A stretch of 64,000 nucleotides of DNA from Bacillus pseudomycoides (GCF_022811845.1 NZ_CP064266.1:4340001-4404000); one strand, 5' to 3'. Counted from the first letter of the stretch, positions 43,776 through 52,800 are shown. Numbers and translations: made by a program. Notes: generated from the letters alone by a model not told the origin.

Positions 43776-44438
43776 TTACCGTTTATCAATTTTCGCAGCA
43801 ATTCTATTTCCAATAAATTGAACAGATTGAACGAGGGTAACAAGCATAAGTACCGTAACAACCATAACATCTGTTTGGAAACGATAATATCCAAAACGAA
43901 TCGCTAAATCACCGACACCGCCGCCTCCAACAACACCTGCCATGGCTGAGTATGAAATAAAACTCACTGTTAAAACTGTTAAACTTAGTACAAGGCCTGA
44001 GCGCGCTTCAACGAGCAGTACTTTCCACACAATTTGCAGCGGCGACGCTCCCATTGCTTCAGCCGCTTCAATTACTCCTTTTGGAACCTCGCGCAGCGCT
44101 TGCTCTACGAGTCTTGCAAAATAAGGAATGGCTGCTACTGATAAAGGAATCGTTGCAGCAATCGGACCAATTGTAGTTCCTAATAAGATTCTTGTAAGTG
44201 GTACAAGAGCTACTAACAAAATAATAAAAGGAAATGAGCGGATAATATTTACAATACCGTTTAAAATACGATGAACTATATTTTGTTCCAAAATTTGTCC
44301 CTTACTAGTAAAATATAAAATTACACCTAAAGGAATACCTAAAATAATGGCTGCTCCAACTGACAGTCCAACCATCAATAATGTTTGCAAAAGTGATGTC
44401 CAAATTTCTGGAAGAAGCAGAATAACATTATTGAACAT
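43776..44438 (-). CDS. metI: Methionine-type ABC transporter permease MetI (MetP)
   Basis: A 220-residue permease with five helices. EAAEAMGASPLQIVWKVLL is the EAA loop; GVVGGGGVGDLAIRFGYYRF near the C-terminus is typical of MetI. ATG 44438 (third codon of the longest frame, which opens with GTG) overlaps the metN end. Transports methionine or a related sulfur compound with MetN and MetQ. Last gene of the S-box operon. Confidence 0.93.
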   Translation of the reverse strand: MFNNVILLLPEIWTSLLQTLLMVGLSVGAAIILGIPLGVILYFTSKGQILEQNIVHRILNGIVNIIRSFPFIILLVALVPLTRILLGTTIGPIAATIPLSVAAIPYFARLVEQALREVPKGVIEAAEAMGASPLQIVWKVLLVEARSGLVLSLTVLTVSFISYSAMAGVVGGGGVGDLAIRFGYYRFQTDVMVVTVLMLVTLVQSVQFIGNRIAAKIDKR

Positions 44439-45189
44439 GTGCAATCCCCCTCTCTTGCTCTACACCTAATAAGAGTTTCGCAATTTCTGTTGTTGGTTTT
44501 AAATGTTGGTCGCGTAAGTGGAATGATTCAACAACTTCTCCTTCTTCCATTACCGCGACTTTATTACAAATTTGTTTAATGACATTCATTTCATGCGTGA
44601 CAATTACGATTGTAACTCCTAACTCTTTATTTATCTTTTGTAAAAACTGCAAAATAGATCGTGTCGTTTGCGGATCGAGTGCCGATGTTGGTTCGTCACA
44701 AAGTAATACCTTTGGATCATTTGCTAATGCACGCGCAATCGCAACACGTTGTTTTTGCCCACCACTTAATTGTGCAGGAAAATGATGCGCTTTATCACTT
44801 AAACCAACAATCTCCAAGCACTCTCTTACACGTTTTTCTTTCTCTTCTTTTGAAACTGATTTCAACTCTAAGGGCAAAGCAATATTATCCGATACATTTT
44901 TATTATGAAGAAGATGAAAATGCTGAAAAATCATACCGATTGACTGCCTTGCTGTTCGTAAATCTTTCTTTGATAACTTTGTTAAATCTTCACCATTTAC
45001 AATCACCGAACCTGAATCCGGCTTTTCCAGTAAATTCATAGTACGTAATAACGTAGACTTTCCTGCACCACTTAAGCCAGCAATTCCGTATATATCATGT
45101 TCTTCAATTTGCAAAGAGACTGATTTTACACCGTGAAATAAACCTTCTTTCGTCTGAAACGTTTTATTGAGATCGCGTAACGTTATCAT
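44428..45189 (-). CDS. metN: MetN-type ABC ATPase lacking the NIL domain
   Basis: The ATPase of the importer. Walker A GLSGAGKSTL, Q-loop MIFQHFHLL, signature LSGGQKQRVAIARAL, Walker B VLLCDEPTSALD and His switch VTHEMN. It ends about 20 residues after the ABC core, at 253 residues; standard MetN is about 340, with a C-terminal NIL/ACT-like methionine-sensing domain that causes trans-inhibition. That domain is absent here and no relic follows, as metI overlaps. ATG 45189 follows AAAGGAGTG. Confidence 0.93.
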   Translation of the reverse strand: MITLRDLNKTFQTKEGLFHGVKSVSLQIEEHDIYGIAGLSGAGKSTLLRTMNLLEKPDSGSVIVNGEDLTKLSKKDLRTARQSIGMIFQHFHLLHNKNVSDNIALPLELKSVSKEEKEKRVRECLEIVGLSDKAHHFPAQLSGGQKQRVAIARALANDPKVLLCDEPTSALDPQTTRSILQFLQKINKELGVTIVIVTHEMNVIKQICNKVAVMEEGEVVESFHLRDQHLKPTTEIAKLLLGVEQERGIAHVQ

Positions 45190-45195
45190 TTTCAC

Positions 45196-46356
45196 TCACT
45201 CCTTTTCAATTGATTTAAAAGTATCATCTGCTAGTAATGAGAGTGTTACATCATCCATCGGTGGATTGTGCAAACCAGCGCGAACATTTAAATAATAGCG
45301 GTGCAGTGGATTCTTTTCAGATAAACTTTTTGCCCCTACAATTCGCATTGCTTTATCAACAACCGATATGGCCGCATTCGTTGCGATGTATTTCGCCGCT
45401 GCTAATTCGGCTTGTAAAGATTGTTTATCTTCCGCCTCATCATATTTTTTTGCAACTTGATATAAAAATGTACGAGCTTGCAAGAGTTCCAGCTCTAATT
45501 CGCCTACTAATCTTCTAATGTTTGGAAGCAAGCTAATTGGATGATTTAAGCTATTCGGTTGATATGATTTCGCAAAATCAATCGCATAATTTCTTGCAGC
45601 CTGCGCAATTCCTAAATAACATGCTGGTATATGAAGTAACCATCCAATCCCTTTTGGTTTCTCATGTGAACTTTTTACATCTGTAAAGAATTTATTCGGG
45701 ATTTCAACATCCTGTAATACAAGATCATGACTAGCAGTTCCACGCATCGCAACACTATCCCATGTCTCCTCAATATATACACCTTTTTCATGTCTTGGAA
45801 TGATGAATTCTCCTATCTCATCTCGCCCTTCAATACTTGCAGATATGATGAAATAATCAAGTACTGGCGCCATCGTTGTGAACGTTTTTCTTCCGTTTAT
45901 AACCCATTCATCCCCTTTTTGGATAGCAAGCGTTTCTGGTTTTCCGCCCCGCGTTGGACTCCCTGTCTTCGGTTCAGTTGCCGCCCTATTAAAAAGGGCG
46001 CCTTTTTTTACTTCTTCACAAAACCAAGAAAATATCTCAGGTTTCCACGAACGATTTTCCGCAAGTTCCTTCACAATTCCAAGATGCCACCCAATAGACA
46101 AAGCTGTTGCTCCATCTCCCTCTGCAATCTTCTCTTGAAATAAAACAAAATCATACAATGAAATTGCCTTCCCGCCAAAATCCTTCGGAAGAGTTAACTT
46201 TGTATACCCAATACTTTGTAAGTCTTTAATATTTTCAAAAGGAAAAGAGCCTAGTTCACTCAGTTGATGTTCCCTTCCTGCAAATTGCGGAATGAATTCT
46301 GTTATCTTCTCCAATACGAGAACTTGTTCTTCTGTTTCTATAAATGATAATGTCAT
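45196..46356 (-). CDS. Acyl-CoA dehydrogenase-like flavoprotein in S-box operon
   Basis: A 386-residue acyl-CoA dehydrogenase-fold protein with N-terminal helical, middle beta and C-terminal helical domains. GKAISLYDFVLFQEKI, EPKTGSPTRGGKPE, WVINGRKTFTT and MRGTASHDLVLQDVEIP are family stretches. The usual catalytic Glu position is not obvious; the sequence recalls DszC/SfnB-type flavin monooxygenases that act on sulfur compounds. It lies between metQ and metN and ends within seven bases of metN. AAAGGAGATC precedes ATG. Likely role: oxidising an imported organosulfur compound (inference). Confidence 0.85.
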   Translation of the reverse strand: MTLSFIETEEQVLVLEKITEFIPQFAGREHQLSELGSFPFENIKDLQSIGYTKLTLPKDFGGKAISLYDFVLFQEKIAEGDGATALSIGWHLGIVKELAENRSWKPEIFSWFCEEVKKGALFNRAATEPKTGSPTRGGKPETLAIQKGDEWVINGRKTFTTMAPVLDYFIISASIEGRDEIGEFIIPRHEKGVYIEETWDSVAMRGTASHDLVLQDVEIPNKFFTDVKSSHEKPKGIGWLLHIPACYLGIAQAARNYAIDFAKSYQPNSLNHPISLLPNIRRLVGELELELLQARTFLYQVAKKYDEAEDKQSLQAELAAAKYIATNAAISVVDKAMRIVGAKSLSEKNPLHRYYLNVRAGLHNPPMDDVTLSLLADDTFKSIEKE

Positions 46357-46369
46357 GTCAAGATCTCCT

Positions 46370-47188
46370 TTACTTTAAGTAGTCAGGAAGCACAAACCCT
46401 TCAAATTGTTCTTCAGACTGAATCATCTTTTTAAATTCTGGTGAATGGTATGCTTCAATTAAATCTTTGGCAAATTGTTTTTCTTTATCTTCATCACGAA
46501 CCGTAACAATAATTCTATGTTGTGATGGTGTTTTTTCTAATTCCAGTGCTTCTTTTAACTTATGTCCAGATGAAATGACAAGGTTTCCGTTAATAATACC
46601 GTAATCTAAATCTTTCATTGCCCTTGGAATTTGTGGGGATTCAAGCGGTACTAATTTGAAATCTTTCTTTTTAAACGTTATGTCTTTTTCAGAGATTGTT
46701 AAAATATTTACATTTTCTTTTAATTTCACCCAGCCAATCCCTTCTAAAATACGTAATGCACGTTCTAAATTAACTGGATCATTTGGTACCCCGATTTTCA
46801 TTCCATCTTTCAAATCATCTAGTGATTTATGTTTTTCAGAGTATACACCTTGAGGTGCTGACGGAACTTGAATAATACTTGAAATTTTCGCATTATTTTC
46901 TTTTGCGTAAGACTTCATAAAAGCAGTACTTTGAAATATATTTGCATCAATATCCTTATTCGTTAATGCTGGATTTGTTTCGTTTGGTGAATTAAACTCA
47001 ACAATTTTAATTTTGTACCCCTTTTTCTCTAAATACGGTTGTACCGCTTTTTTCACTTGATCACTATACGGACCAGGCGTAAACCCTAAACGAATTTCTT
47101 TTTGATCGCTCCCTGATGTTTGCGTGCAACCAGTAATGATAAATAAACTACATACAATACTTACAAGTGCAAAAAATAAACGTTTCAT
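46370..47188 (-). CDS. metQ: Methionine-type ABC transporter binding lipoprotein MetQ
   Basis: An NlpA/MetQ-family lipoprotein. Signal MKRLFFALVSIVCSLFIITG with lipobox ITGC; FTPGPYSDQVKKAVQPYLEKKG and IDANIFQSTAFMKSYAKEN are family stretches. ATG 47188 follows GTAGGAGGAG; the longer frame to 47239 runs back through the riboswitch terminator. First gene of the S-box operon, so transcription should rise when SAM is low. Confidence 0.94.
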   Translation of the reverse strand: MKRLFFALVSIVCSLFIITGCTQTSGSDQKEIRLGFTPGPYSDQVKKAVQPYLEKKGYKIKIVEFNSPNETNPALTNKDIDANIFQSTAFMKSYAKENNAKISSIIQVPSAPQGVYSEKHKSLDDLKDGMKIGVPNDPVNLERALRILEGIGWVKLKENVNILTISEKDITFKKKDFKLVPLESPQIPRAMKDLDYGIINGNLVISSGHKLKEALELEKTPSQHRIIVTVRDEDKEKQFAKDLIEAYHSPEFKKMIQSEEQFEGFVLPDYLK

Positions 47189-47204
47189 CCCTTCTCCTCC
47201 TACT

Positions 47205-47236
47205 AAAAAAACAACCTTACATATTAAGAAGGTTGT
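47205..47236 (-). terminator. Riboswitch-controlled terminator of metQ operon
   Basis: ACAACCTT pairs with AAGGTTGT and is followed by T7 on the minus strand; expression platform of the SAM-I riboswitch. Confidence 0.88.
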
Positions 47237-47246
47237 CATCTCTTTT

Positions 47247-47334
47247 CCTTCTTATCTACTCGGAATTAGCACCTTTTTTACAAATAGGTTGCTGAAGCTT
47301 CACTGGGCCGTTCCCTCCACTTCTCTCGATAAGA
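47247..47334 (-). ncRNA. SAM-I (S-box) riboswitch upstream of metQ
   Basis: The minus strand carries the S-box signatures in order: CTTATCGAGAGAAGTGGAGG, GGCCC, GAAGCTTCAGCAACC, GGTGCTAATTCC and the closing AGATAAGAAGG. SAM binding should favour the terminator at 47205-47236. Confidence 0.94.
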
Positions 47335-47721
47335 TTATATTTGATTATGCTCTCTATTGTGTCACTATTCCGATGAAAATACAAGGTTTTTATTTTAATT
47401 TTTTCTATAATTTGTAAAGTTATAGAAAGACGACAACATATTTACATAACAAAAAGGATAGACTCTGAAGAAACATTATTAATAGGAAGAATAAACATTG
47501 GACTTATCCGAAATTGTAAGTTCTCTTTCCAAGCTACAAACGTTGATTGTATAACAAAAAGAAACGCTCAATTTGAAAAAAGATTGATCAAATTGAGCGT
47601 TTTGTATTTCAGTTAGATATAAATTTTTATAAAAAAGATTGATTATTTTCAGATTCAAATTATTCAACGCAAGCTACCTGTTGTATATAAAGTTACTTTG
47701 ATACACTATACAGTATCTTTT
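47335..47721. other. Intergenic region with metQ promoter and a terminator
   Basis: A possible metQ operon promoter is TTGTAT, 17 bases, CACAAT on the minus strand (about 47359-47388). The strong hairpin at 47562-47604 ends the GNAT gene at 47722. No gene. Confidence 0.35.
47562..47604. terminator. Strong terminator
   Basis: AAACGCTCAATTTGA pairs perfectly with TCAAATTGAGCGTTT. Confidence 0.88.
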
Positions 47722-48186
47722 TTAAATGGCCTTCACCATATTTATATTCGTAATTTCATAACCCAACTTTTCATATAACCCACGTGCAACTTTGTTATGC
47801 CCAAAAACATGAAGACCAATTTTATTCATTCCTAATTCTTTAGCAATAATTTCAATTTCTTTCATTGCTTGCTTACCATACCCTTGTCCTTGGTGTGGCT
47901 TATAGATTATAAAATCAAAAATAAAGCCTTGATCTGGATTTGTAGTTGATGTTTGTGCAATCCAAATCATTCCGACTAGTTGTTGGTCTTGAAAAATAGA
48001 GTACAAGTAATTAAGCTCAGATTTCTCATCTTTAGGTAACAGTCTAGCAAATTCTTTTTTAGATAGATTGATTGCTTCATCTTCACCCCAGTTTCCTGAA
48101 GTAACTTTGTTTTTTGCGTAGTTCTCAATTGCACTAGAAATGTATAGTTGAAATTCTTCTTTATTCATCGGTTTTAATGTAATCAC
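47722..48186 (-). CDS. GNAT acetyltransferase
   Basis: A 154-residue acetyltransferase. FDFIIYKPHQGQGYGKQAM is the acetyl-CoA loop (Q/R-x-x-G-x-G/A type) and NKVARGLYEKLGYEI is motif B. A TAGGAGGG site precedes the ATG. Single gene; substrate unknown. Confidence 0.88.
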   Translation of the reverse strand: MITLKPMNKEEFQLYISSAIENYAKNKVTSGNWGEDEAINLSKKEFARLLPKDEKSELNYLYSIFQDQQLVGMIWIAQTSTTNPDQGFIFDFIIYKPHQGQGYGKQAMKEIEIIAKELGMNKIGLHVFGHNKVARGLYEKLGYEITNINMVKAI

Positions 48187-48492
48187 TCAATGCCCTCCTA
48201 CTATAACGTTATTGAGCCAGTTTATATAAACAACAAGTTCCAATTTGGGCTACTCCTAGCAGTTGAAATAGGCCTAATCATCTAAAGTTATCATTATTAT
48301 ATAACAATTCAAAAAAATACATCGAATGGGTGAAGCATTGTATCTTTTTTGCAAACATCGCGACTTTATTCAAAACATCGCATCTTTTTTATAAACTTCG
48401 TGACTTTAATTCAAATTAACATCAATTCCCTTAGTTATCACTCGACTCTCCAGTGACTTTCTCAAGTAAAGCATCCTTTAGCTGAATAAGAT
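48187..48492. other. Intergenic region with a short tandem repeat
   Basis: No gene. Contains the two-unit repeat at 48336-48416. Confidence 0.5.
48336..48416. repeat. Imperfect tandem repeat, two units of 40-41 bp
   Basis: CAT[TC]G[TC]ATCTTTTTT..AAAC.TCG.GACTTTA occurs twice in a row (48336-48375 and 48376-48416), with about 80% identity. Confidence 0.65.
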
Positions 48493-49014
48493 TTATTTAT
48501 TATTTCCCATCAATCGCTTAATTGTTCTTATTTGTCCACGATGATTAATTTCGTCTTCCATAACGTGAAACCACAAGTAATAATTATTATAAGGAACACC
48601 ATTACCCCACTTGTCTTCCTCGAACAACCAGCTATCTTGTTTCGACTTCAGATATGTTAGTGTATTTTCTCTAACTTGTGATAATTCATTCAAATAATAA
48701 TCTAAAGATTGTTTTTTTATTACTTCTCTTGCTTTGTCTCCAAGTTCTAAAGGAATTCGCCACTTTAGATATTCATTCTCAGTTAAAGCTCTTTTTTCAA
48801 ACGAGATAACTTGATGAACAAACTCTATCGCTACAATGTGTGATAAAAGAGAACCAATAGTGTTTGAACTACCCTTTGGTAAGAAATCTAAATCACTTTG
48901 GCTTAAATTGGAAATTTCACTCAATGTAACATCCCTTGTATGTTCAAGCATCGTTACAAGTTCCCCAATCTTATTTGAATAGTTTTCTCTTGAAATTATT
49001 CTATAATCAATCAT
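48493..49014 (-). CDS. DinB-family protein
   Basis: A four-helix-bundle DinB/YfiT-type protein, 173 residues from ATG 49014 (ribosome site GGAGGGAGA). The frame can be extended to 49194, but that portion includes a terminator hairpin and has no ribosome site. Metal-ligand histidines are visible: LLSHIVAIEFVHQ and MEDEINHRGQI. Family members act as metal-dependent thiol (bacillithiol or mycothiol) transferases; this is likely here too. Confidence 0.85.
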   Translation of the reverse strand: MIDYRIISRENYSNKIGELVTMLEHTRDVTLSEISNLSQSDLDFLPKGSSNTIGSLLSHIVAIEFVHQVISFEKRALTENEYLKWRIPLELGDKAREVIKKQSLDYYLNELSQVRENTLTYLKSKQDSWLFEEDKWGNGVPYNNYYLWFHVMEDEINHRGQIRTIKRLMGNNK

Positions 49015-49370
49015 ATATCTCCCTCCAATTAACGCTAGGGTATAAGGATACCAATAAAATGGAAAAAGACAAAGACTGATAATTTGTAAAAAAGAATGAT
49101 ATAATTTAATTGAACATATAGAAAAGGGCAACCTGATTTTATCAGTGTTGCCTTTTTCTTTTTTCCTAATTACACTATATACTCCCCAATTCAATGTCGC
49201 ATGATCATGTGGCTTAATTTAAAATGGAAGCTATTAAGATTTATTTGGTATGCGGCTTTTTAAATAATCTTAGGTTGATGAGCACGTGTCGCTATCCCTA
49301 GCAAGAGATTGTTGTTCGACTATTTTTGAGATACATCTTTTTTTAATGTGATGTGTATCGTTAGTGTATT
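49015..49370. other. Intergenic region with a terminator-like hairpin
   Basis: Contains the hairpin at 49123-49160 and no supported gene. Confidence 0.4.
49123..49160 (+). terminator. Terminator-like hairpin
   Basis: GGCAACCTGAT pairs with ATCAGTGTTGCC (one bulge), then CTTTTTCTTTTTT on the plus strand. No plus-strand gene ends here, so it may be bidirectional or a relic. Confidence 0.5.
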
Positions 49371-50285
49371 TTATTTCTTTACAGCATGAATGTAATGAAT
49401 CGTTTCAAAAGCAGATAAGTAATCGTTTCGATTCTTAAAATAAAGTTCATGAATTTGAGCCGGTGATAGGTGTTCGTAAATCAATAAACCGGATTTCTCT
49501 AACATCTTCTCGATTTCAAAGTAAGAAAAACATGATTTCATTGGTTCTCCGCCTATTGAAGCCATTTTCACCATGTTTTCAACTCTATTAGAGGCTCCTT
49601 TTTCTTCGAATAGTTTTTCGTCTGCATAATCAAAAACGATTGAACTTCCTGGTGGAACCTTGGTGAACAAATAATCTATTAAGCTTGAAACTTCCTCTTT
49701 AGTTAAATAGTATGAAACACCTAAAAGACTAAAGAACGTCTTTTTGATATCAAATCCTTTATCTATTAGGTTTTGATAGGACAACTTTTTGGTGAAGTCC
49801 ATAGAAACAAAATGAAGGTTACTTGGGATTTTTAAATTAGCCTCGTCCAATCTTTGCTTTTTAAATTCCTGTGTAGCAGGGTGATCAATTTCGAATATTT
49901 CTAAGCTATTTTCCAATTCTGGATGTCGGAAACCAAAAGTATCTAATCCAGCGCCAAGTATGACATATTGTCTTAATCCTAACGTTACCTCATTAAGTAA
50001 TACTTTTTCGCAATACGCAGCACGTGATAAGGCTATTGGAGAAAGTTGGACTTGTGTAATCCATTTTAATATTTCTTCTGTATTTCCCTCGAATTCTTGT
50101 GCGATATCTTTGTTGAAGAAATGTATGCCTTGAACCATATTCTCTTTGATGTCATTGAATTCTTTTTCTGAAATTAAGTCTTTAGCTATATAATCATTAA
50201 AGATTTTAGGGGTATCAAATTGACTATGATAGGATCTGCCAAAAGCTGATATTAACGAAGTTACACTTGACTCACCTTTCTTCAT
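49371..50285 (-). CDS. LCM/PPM1-family SAM-dependent methyltransferase
   Basis: A 304-residue methyltransferase of the leucine-carboxyl-methyltransferase/TcmP group. LRQYVILGAGLDTFGFR is the SAM-binding motif I, EIFEIDHPATQEFKK the acidic strand-2 motif, and FVSMDFTKKLSY the next. ATG 50285 follows GAAGGAGTG; a start at 50303 would overlap that site. It sits behind a consensus promoter and an intrinsic terminator inside the leader. Bacterial members methylate polyketides or unknown carboxylates; the substrate cannot be told. Confidence 0.88.
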   Translation of the reverse strand: MKKGESSVTSLISAFGRSYHSQFDTPKIFNDYIAKDLISEKEFNDIKENMVQGIHFFNKDIAQEFEGNTEEILKWITQVQLSPIALSRAAYCEKVLLNEVTLGLRQYVILGAGLDTFGFRHPELENSLEIFEIDHPATQEFKKQRLDEANLKIPSNLHFVSMDFTKKLSYQNLIDKGFDIKKTFFSLLGVSYYLTKEEVSSLIDYLFTKVPPGSSIVFDYADEKLFEEKGASNRVENMVKMASIGGEPMKSCFSYFEIEKMLEKSGLLIYEHLSPAQIHELYFKNRNDYLSAFETIHYIHAVKK

Positions 50286-50316
50286 ACAAACACACTCCTT
50301 CATTTTAGAACAAAAA

Positions 50317-50347
50317 ATAGGATTCCCCTGGCCAGGAGAATCCTATT
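50317..50347 (-). terminator. Promoter-proximal terminator (attenuator) of the LCM methyltransferase gene
   Basis: ATAGGATTCTCC pairs with GGGGAATCCTAT around TGGCCA, followed by T6 on the minus strand, between the promoter and the ribosome site. Confidence 0.75.
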
Positions 50348-50372
50348 ATATAACTAAAATCTACAAAAGTAA

Positions 50373-50401
50373 ATTTTAGCACAAATTAATTATTTTGTCA
50401 A
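50373..50401 (-). promoter_or_regulatory. Consensus sigma-A promoter
   Basis: TTGACA (50396-50401), 17 bases, TAAAAT (50373-50378) on the minus strand, driving the LCM methyltransferase gene. Confidence 0.8.
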
Positions 50402-50543
50402 GTTTTATGTTTACGGATATTTTCGTACAAATATTGACGCCTAAAAAAGTATGTTCTTTCGTACCAAAAACTACCGTTTATAGTACTTTATTTACTTCTA
50501 TCCAAATAGAGAAAATACTATGCAAATTCAGTTTCAAAAATAA

Positions 50544-50588
50544 AAGGTCCCAACATATTAGTCATATATAATATGTTGGGACCCTTAT
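50544..50588. terminator. Strong terminator
   Basis: GGTCCCAACATATT pairs perfectly with AATATGTTGGGACC over ten bases, downstream of the DUF218 gene. Confidence 0.85.
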
Positions 50589-50657
50589 ATTTTAAGTTTC
50601 TTTGAATTTAGGTCTTGATAATATATACGACCCTTGTCTATCCTTTTTCTTACTTTC

Positions 50658-51287
50658 TTAATCACCTTTCAAAGTACGTAAAGGTAACGATGCAACATAC
50701 CCAATATAAGAACATAATTCTTTAAAGAAAAATGGAATTTCTGTATCTAATGTTTTATATGCTGATGTTGGTGTTGGTGATGCATATGCATCCATCCCAA
50801 TATGCTTCGCTATTTTCATCGCTCGCTTCATATGAAGAGGATCACTTACAATCGTGTATGTATGTAAGTCATTATCAATTCCAACCTGTTTCGCATTCTT
50901 TAAATTATCTTCTGTAAAACGCGACTGTGTTTCAATTAATATATCTTCATCCTTTACATTATGCTTTAATGCATACGCTTTCGCAGTACGTGCTTCTTCC
51001 TGCTCTGCTTCAAATTTAGTACCACCAGTAAAAATAATTTTTTTAATACTTCCACTCTTATACAAAGAAATCGCATGATTGATTCTTTCACGAAATACAG
51101 GAGACGGTTTTCCGTTCCAAGACGCCGCCCCTAGTACAATAGCAGCATCTGTATCTACCTCATCCGTTTTAAAGCGATAACTCCAAATATCGTAAGCTGC
51201 ATAACTTACAAATAGAATGATAGAACTAACCATGAGCAAGAACACTTGCAAAATCCTTCTTTTTTTACTTTTCTTATTTTGTTTCAT
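50658..51287 (-). CDS. DUF218/YdcF-family membrane-anchored protein
   Basis: A 209-residue protein with a basic N-terminus, one membrane helix (about 13-33) and an extracytoplasmic DUF218 domain: AAIVLGAASWNGKPSP, IIFTGGTKF, ETQSRFTEDNLKNA and VSDPLHMKRAM are typical of SanA/ElyC-type proteins linked to cell-envelope metabolism. ATG 51287 is preceded by ACGGAGGCC; the start at 51314 has no site. Monocistronic. Confidence 0.85.
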   Translation of the reverse strand: MKQNKKSKKRRILQVFLLMVSSIILFVSYAAYDIWSYRFKTDEVDTDAAIVLGAASWNGKPSPVFRERINHAISLYKSGSIKKIIFTGGTKFEAEQEEARTAKAYALKHNVKDEDILIETQSRFTEDNLKNAKQVGIDNDLHTYTIVSDPLHMKRAMKIAKHIGMDAYASPTPTSAYKTLDTEIPFFFKELCSYIGYVASLPLRTLKGD

Positions 51288-51607
51288 TTGTACTGGCCTC
51301 CGTGCATTATCCATACTTCTAAAAAATAATCTATTTTAAATCATTATATTTGAGTTCATTTGAAAGAAGGCACTTTTCTCAACATTTGATTCGTGCTATA
51401 AAGGGTTTTCATTCAAATAGAGGATTTTTAATTTACTATTTTTTGTGGTTCATATTTTCTGAATTTGATTTATGTGCAAACTTTCTCATACAACTCCATT
51501 GTAACGAATTTTTTCACAGAAGGGAATGGTGAAACAAAAGTATATAAAAGAAGTAATCATTTTGTAAGAAAAAAAGCACTTTTCTACTCTTAGGTACGGA
51601 TATCTCT
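51288..51607. other. Intergenic region, nothing clear
   Basis: AT-rich; a plus-strand 60-codon frame has no ribosome site and unlikely composition. No terminator that I can support. Confidence 0.35.
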
Positions 51608-52105
51608 TCACTCAACAATCCAATATTTCATATGTTGTTCTTCAAGTACACATGTAAAACCCGCTTTTTCTAACACTCTACTTGAAGCAACGTTACTCAT
51701 TAAACAATCCGCTTTAATCGTTTGTACTTCCTCATTTTGCTGCAACCACTTTACAAAAGCGCTCACCATCTCAGTCGCATAACCATTTCCTTGATAATTT
51801 GATACGATACTATATCCAATCTCCACTGTACCAATTGCATCAGGTGCACCTTTACACCCCATATCACCAATAATAATATTGTCTTCCTTATGAATAATGA
51901 GTCCACTCCATTTACTTTGCTTTGGATTTTTCCGTAAACCTTCCGCAACCCATGGTAAAATATCTTTATAATCAGGCATTGGCCATTCTAAAGATATTTT
52001 ATATGGTATGATTTCTTGCAGCTCTTCTCTGCCTTTTATCGTTGCCTCAACAAGTTCTAATGTAAAAGGAATCATCTTTAGTCTTTTTGTTTCAAGATTT
52101 GTCAT
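51608..52105 (-). CDS. GNAT acetyltransferase (RimJ/RimL type)
   Basis: A 165-residue acetyltransferase. LETKRLKMIPFTLEL at the N-terminus, IVSNYQGNGYATEMVSAFV as the acetyl-CoA loop and NVASSRVLEKAGF as motif B. An AGGAGGC site precedes the ATG, nine bases after the stop of the next GNAT gene. Two adjacent GNATs thus form one operon; they are too different to be a recent duplication. Confidence 0.9.
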   Translation of the reverse strand: MTNLETKRLKMIPFTLELVEATIKGREELQEIIPYKISLEWPMPDYKDILPWVAEGLRKNPKQSKWSGLIIHKEDNIIIGDMGCKGAPDAIGTVEIGYSIVSNYQGNGYATEMVSAFVKWLQQNEEVQTIKADCLMSNVASSRVLEKAGFTCVLEEQHMKYWIVE

Positions 52106-52114
52106 GTTTGCCTC

Positions 52115-52693
52115 CTATTTATACAAATGCATTTTTTGATGTAGACGTTCTTTTATCATCGGCCATTCGCTCGCAATGATACTGTATACAACTGCATCTC
52201 TAACATAACCATTATGTAATTGTCTTTCATTTCGTAGTACACCTTCTTTTACAGCTCCAAGCCTTTCGATTGCGCGCTGTGCTTTTTCATTACGTAAATC
52301 TGTTTTTATTTGCACGCGCAGCATTTGCAATTCTTCAAACGCATACCGTAATAACATGTACTTACATTCCGTATTTACACTCGTTCTCTGTACACTCGGA
52401 TGATACCATGTTTGGCCAAGTTCAACAGTCTTGCTTTCTGTGGATATATTATACAAACGTGTACTGCCGATAACTTCATTCGTTTTTTGATCTATAACAA
52501 CAAATGGTAAATCTGTACCCTTTTCATATCGTTTCACTGCCGTGTCAACATATCGCTTCATATCGTGATAGTTTTCCATTTTAGCTATTAAATACGTCCA
52601 AATTTCTTTATTTCCTTCCACAATTGAAAATAATTTTTCGGCATCATTTGTATCTATTAATCGTAACATTGCTCGCTCATTTGTTATTTGCAT
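52115..52693 (-). CDS. GNAT acetyltransferase (RimJ/RimL type, YdaF-like)
   Basis: A 192-residue acetyltransferase from ATG 52693 (ribosome site AAGGGGAG). TNERAMLRLIDTND, GSTRLYNISTESKTVELGQTW and NEKAQRAIERLGAVKEGVLR are typical of the ribosomal-protein-type N-acetyltransferases. First of two GNAT genes in the same transcript. Confidence 0.9.
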   Translation of the reverse strand: MQITNERAMLRLIDTNDAEKLFSIVEGNKEIWTYLIAKMENYHDMKRYVDTAVKRYEKGTDLPFVVIDQKTNEVIGSTRLYNISTESKTVELGQTWYHPSVQRTSVNTECKYMLLRYAFEELQMLRVQIKTDLRNEKAQRAIERLGAVKEGVLRNERQLHNGYVRDAVVYSIIASEWPMIKERLHQKMHLYK

Positions 52694-52800
52694 GAACAAC
52701 TCCCCTTTTCTCTGTATCTAGCTCTATTATAATTCGCCACACATCACATATCAAAATATTCAAAACCTTCTTTTCTATCACTTTAAATCCAATAATACAG

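Noticed and set aside
43611..43907. Plus-strand frame of 98 codons
   Set aside because: Crosses the terminator and the 3' end of metI; a shadow.
47479..47667. Minus-strand frame of 62 codons
   Set aside because: Reads through a strong terminator hairpin and has no ribosome site.
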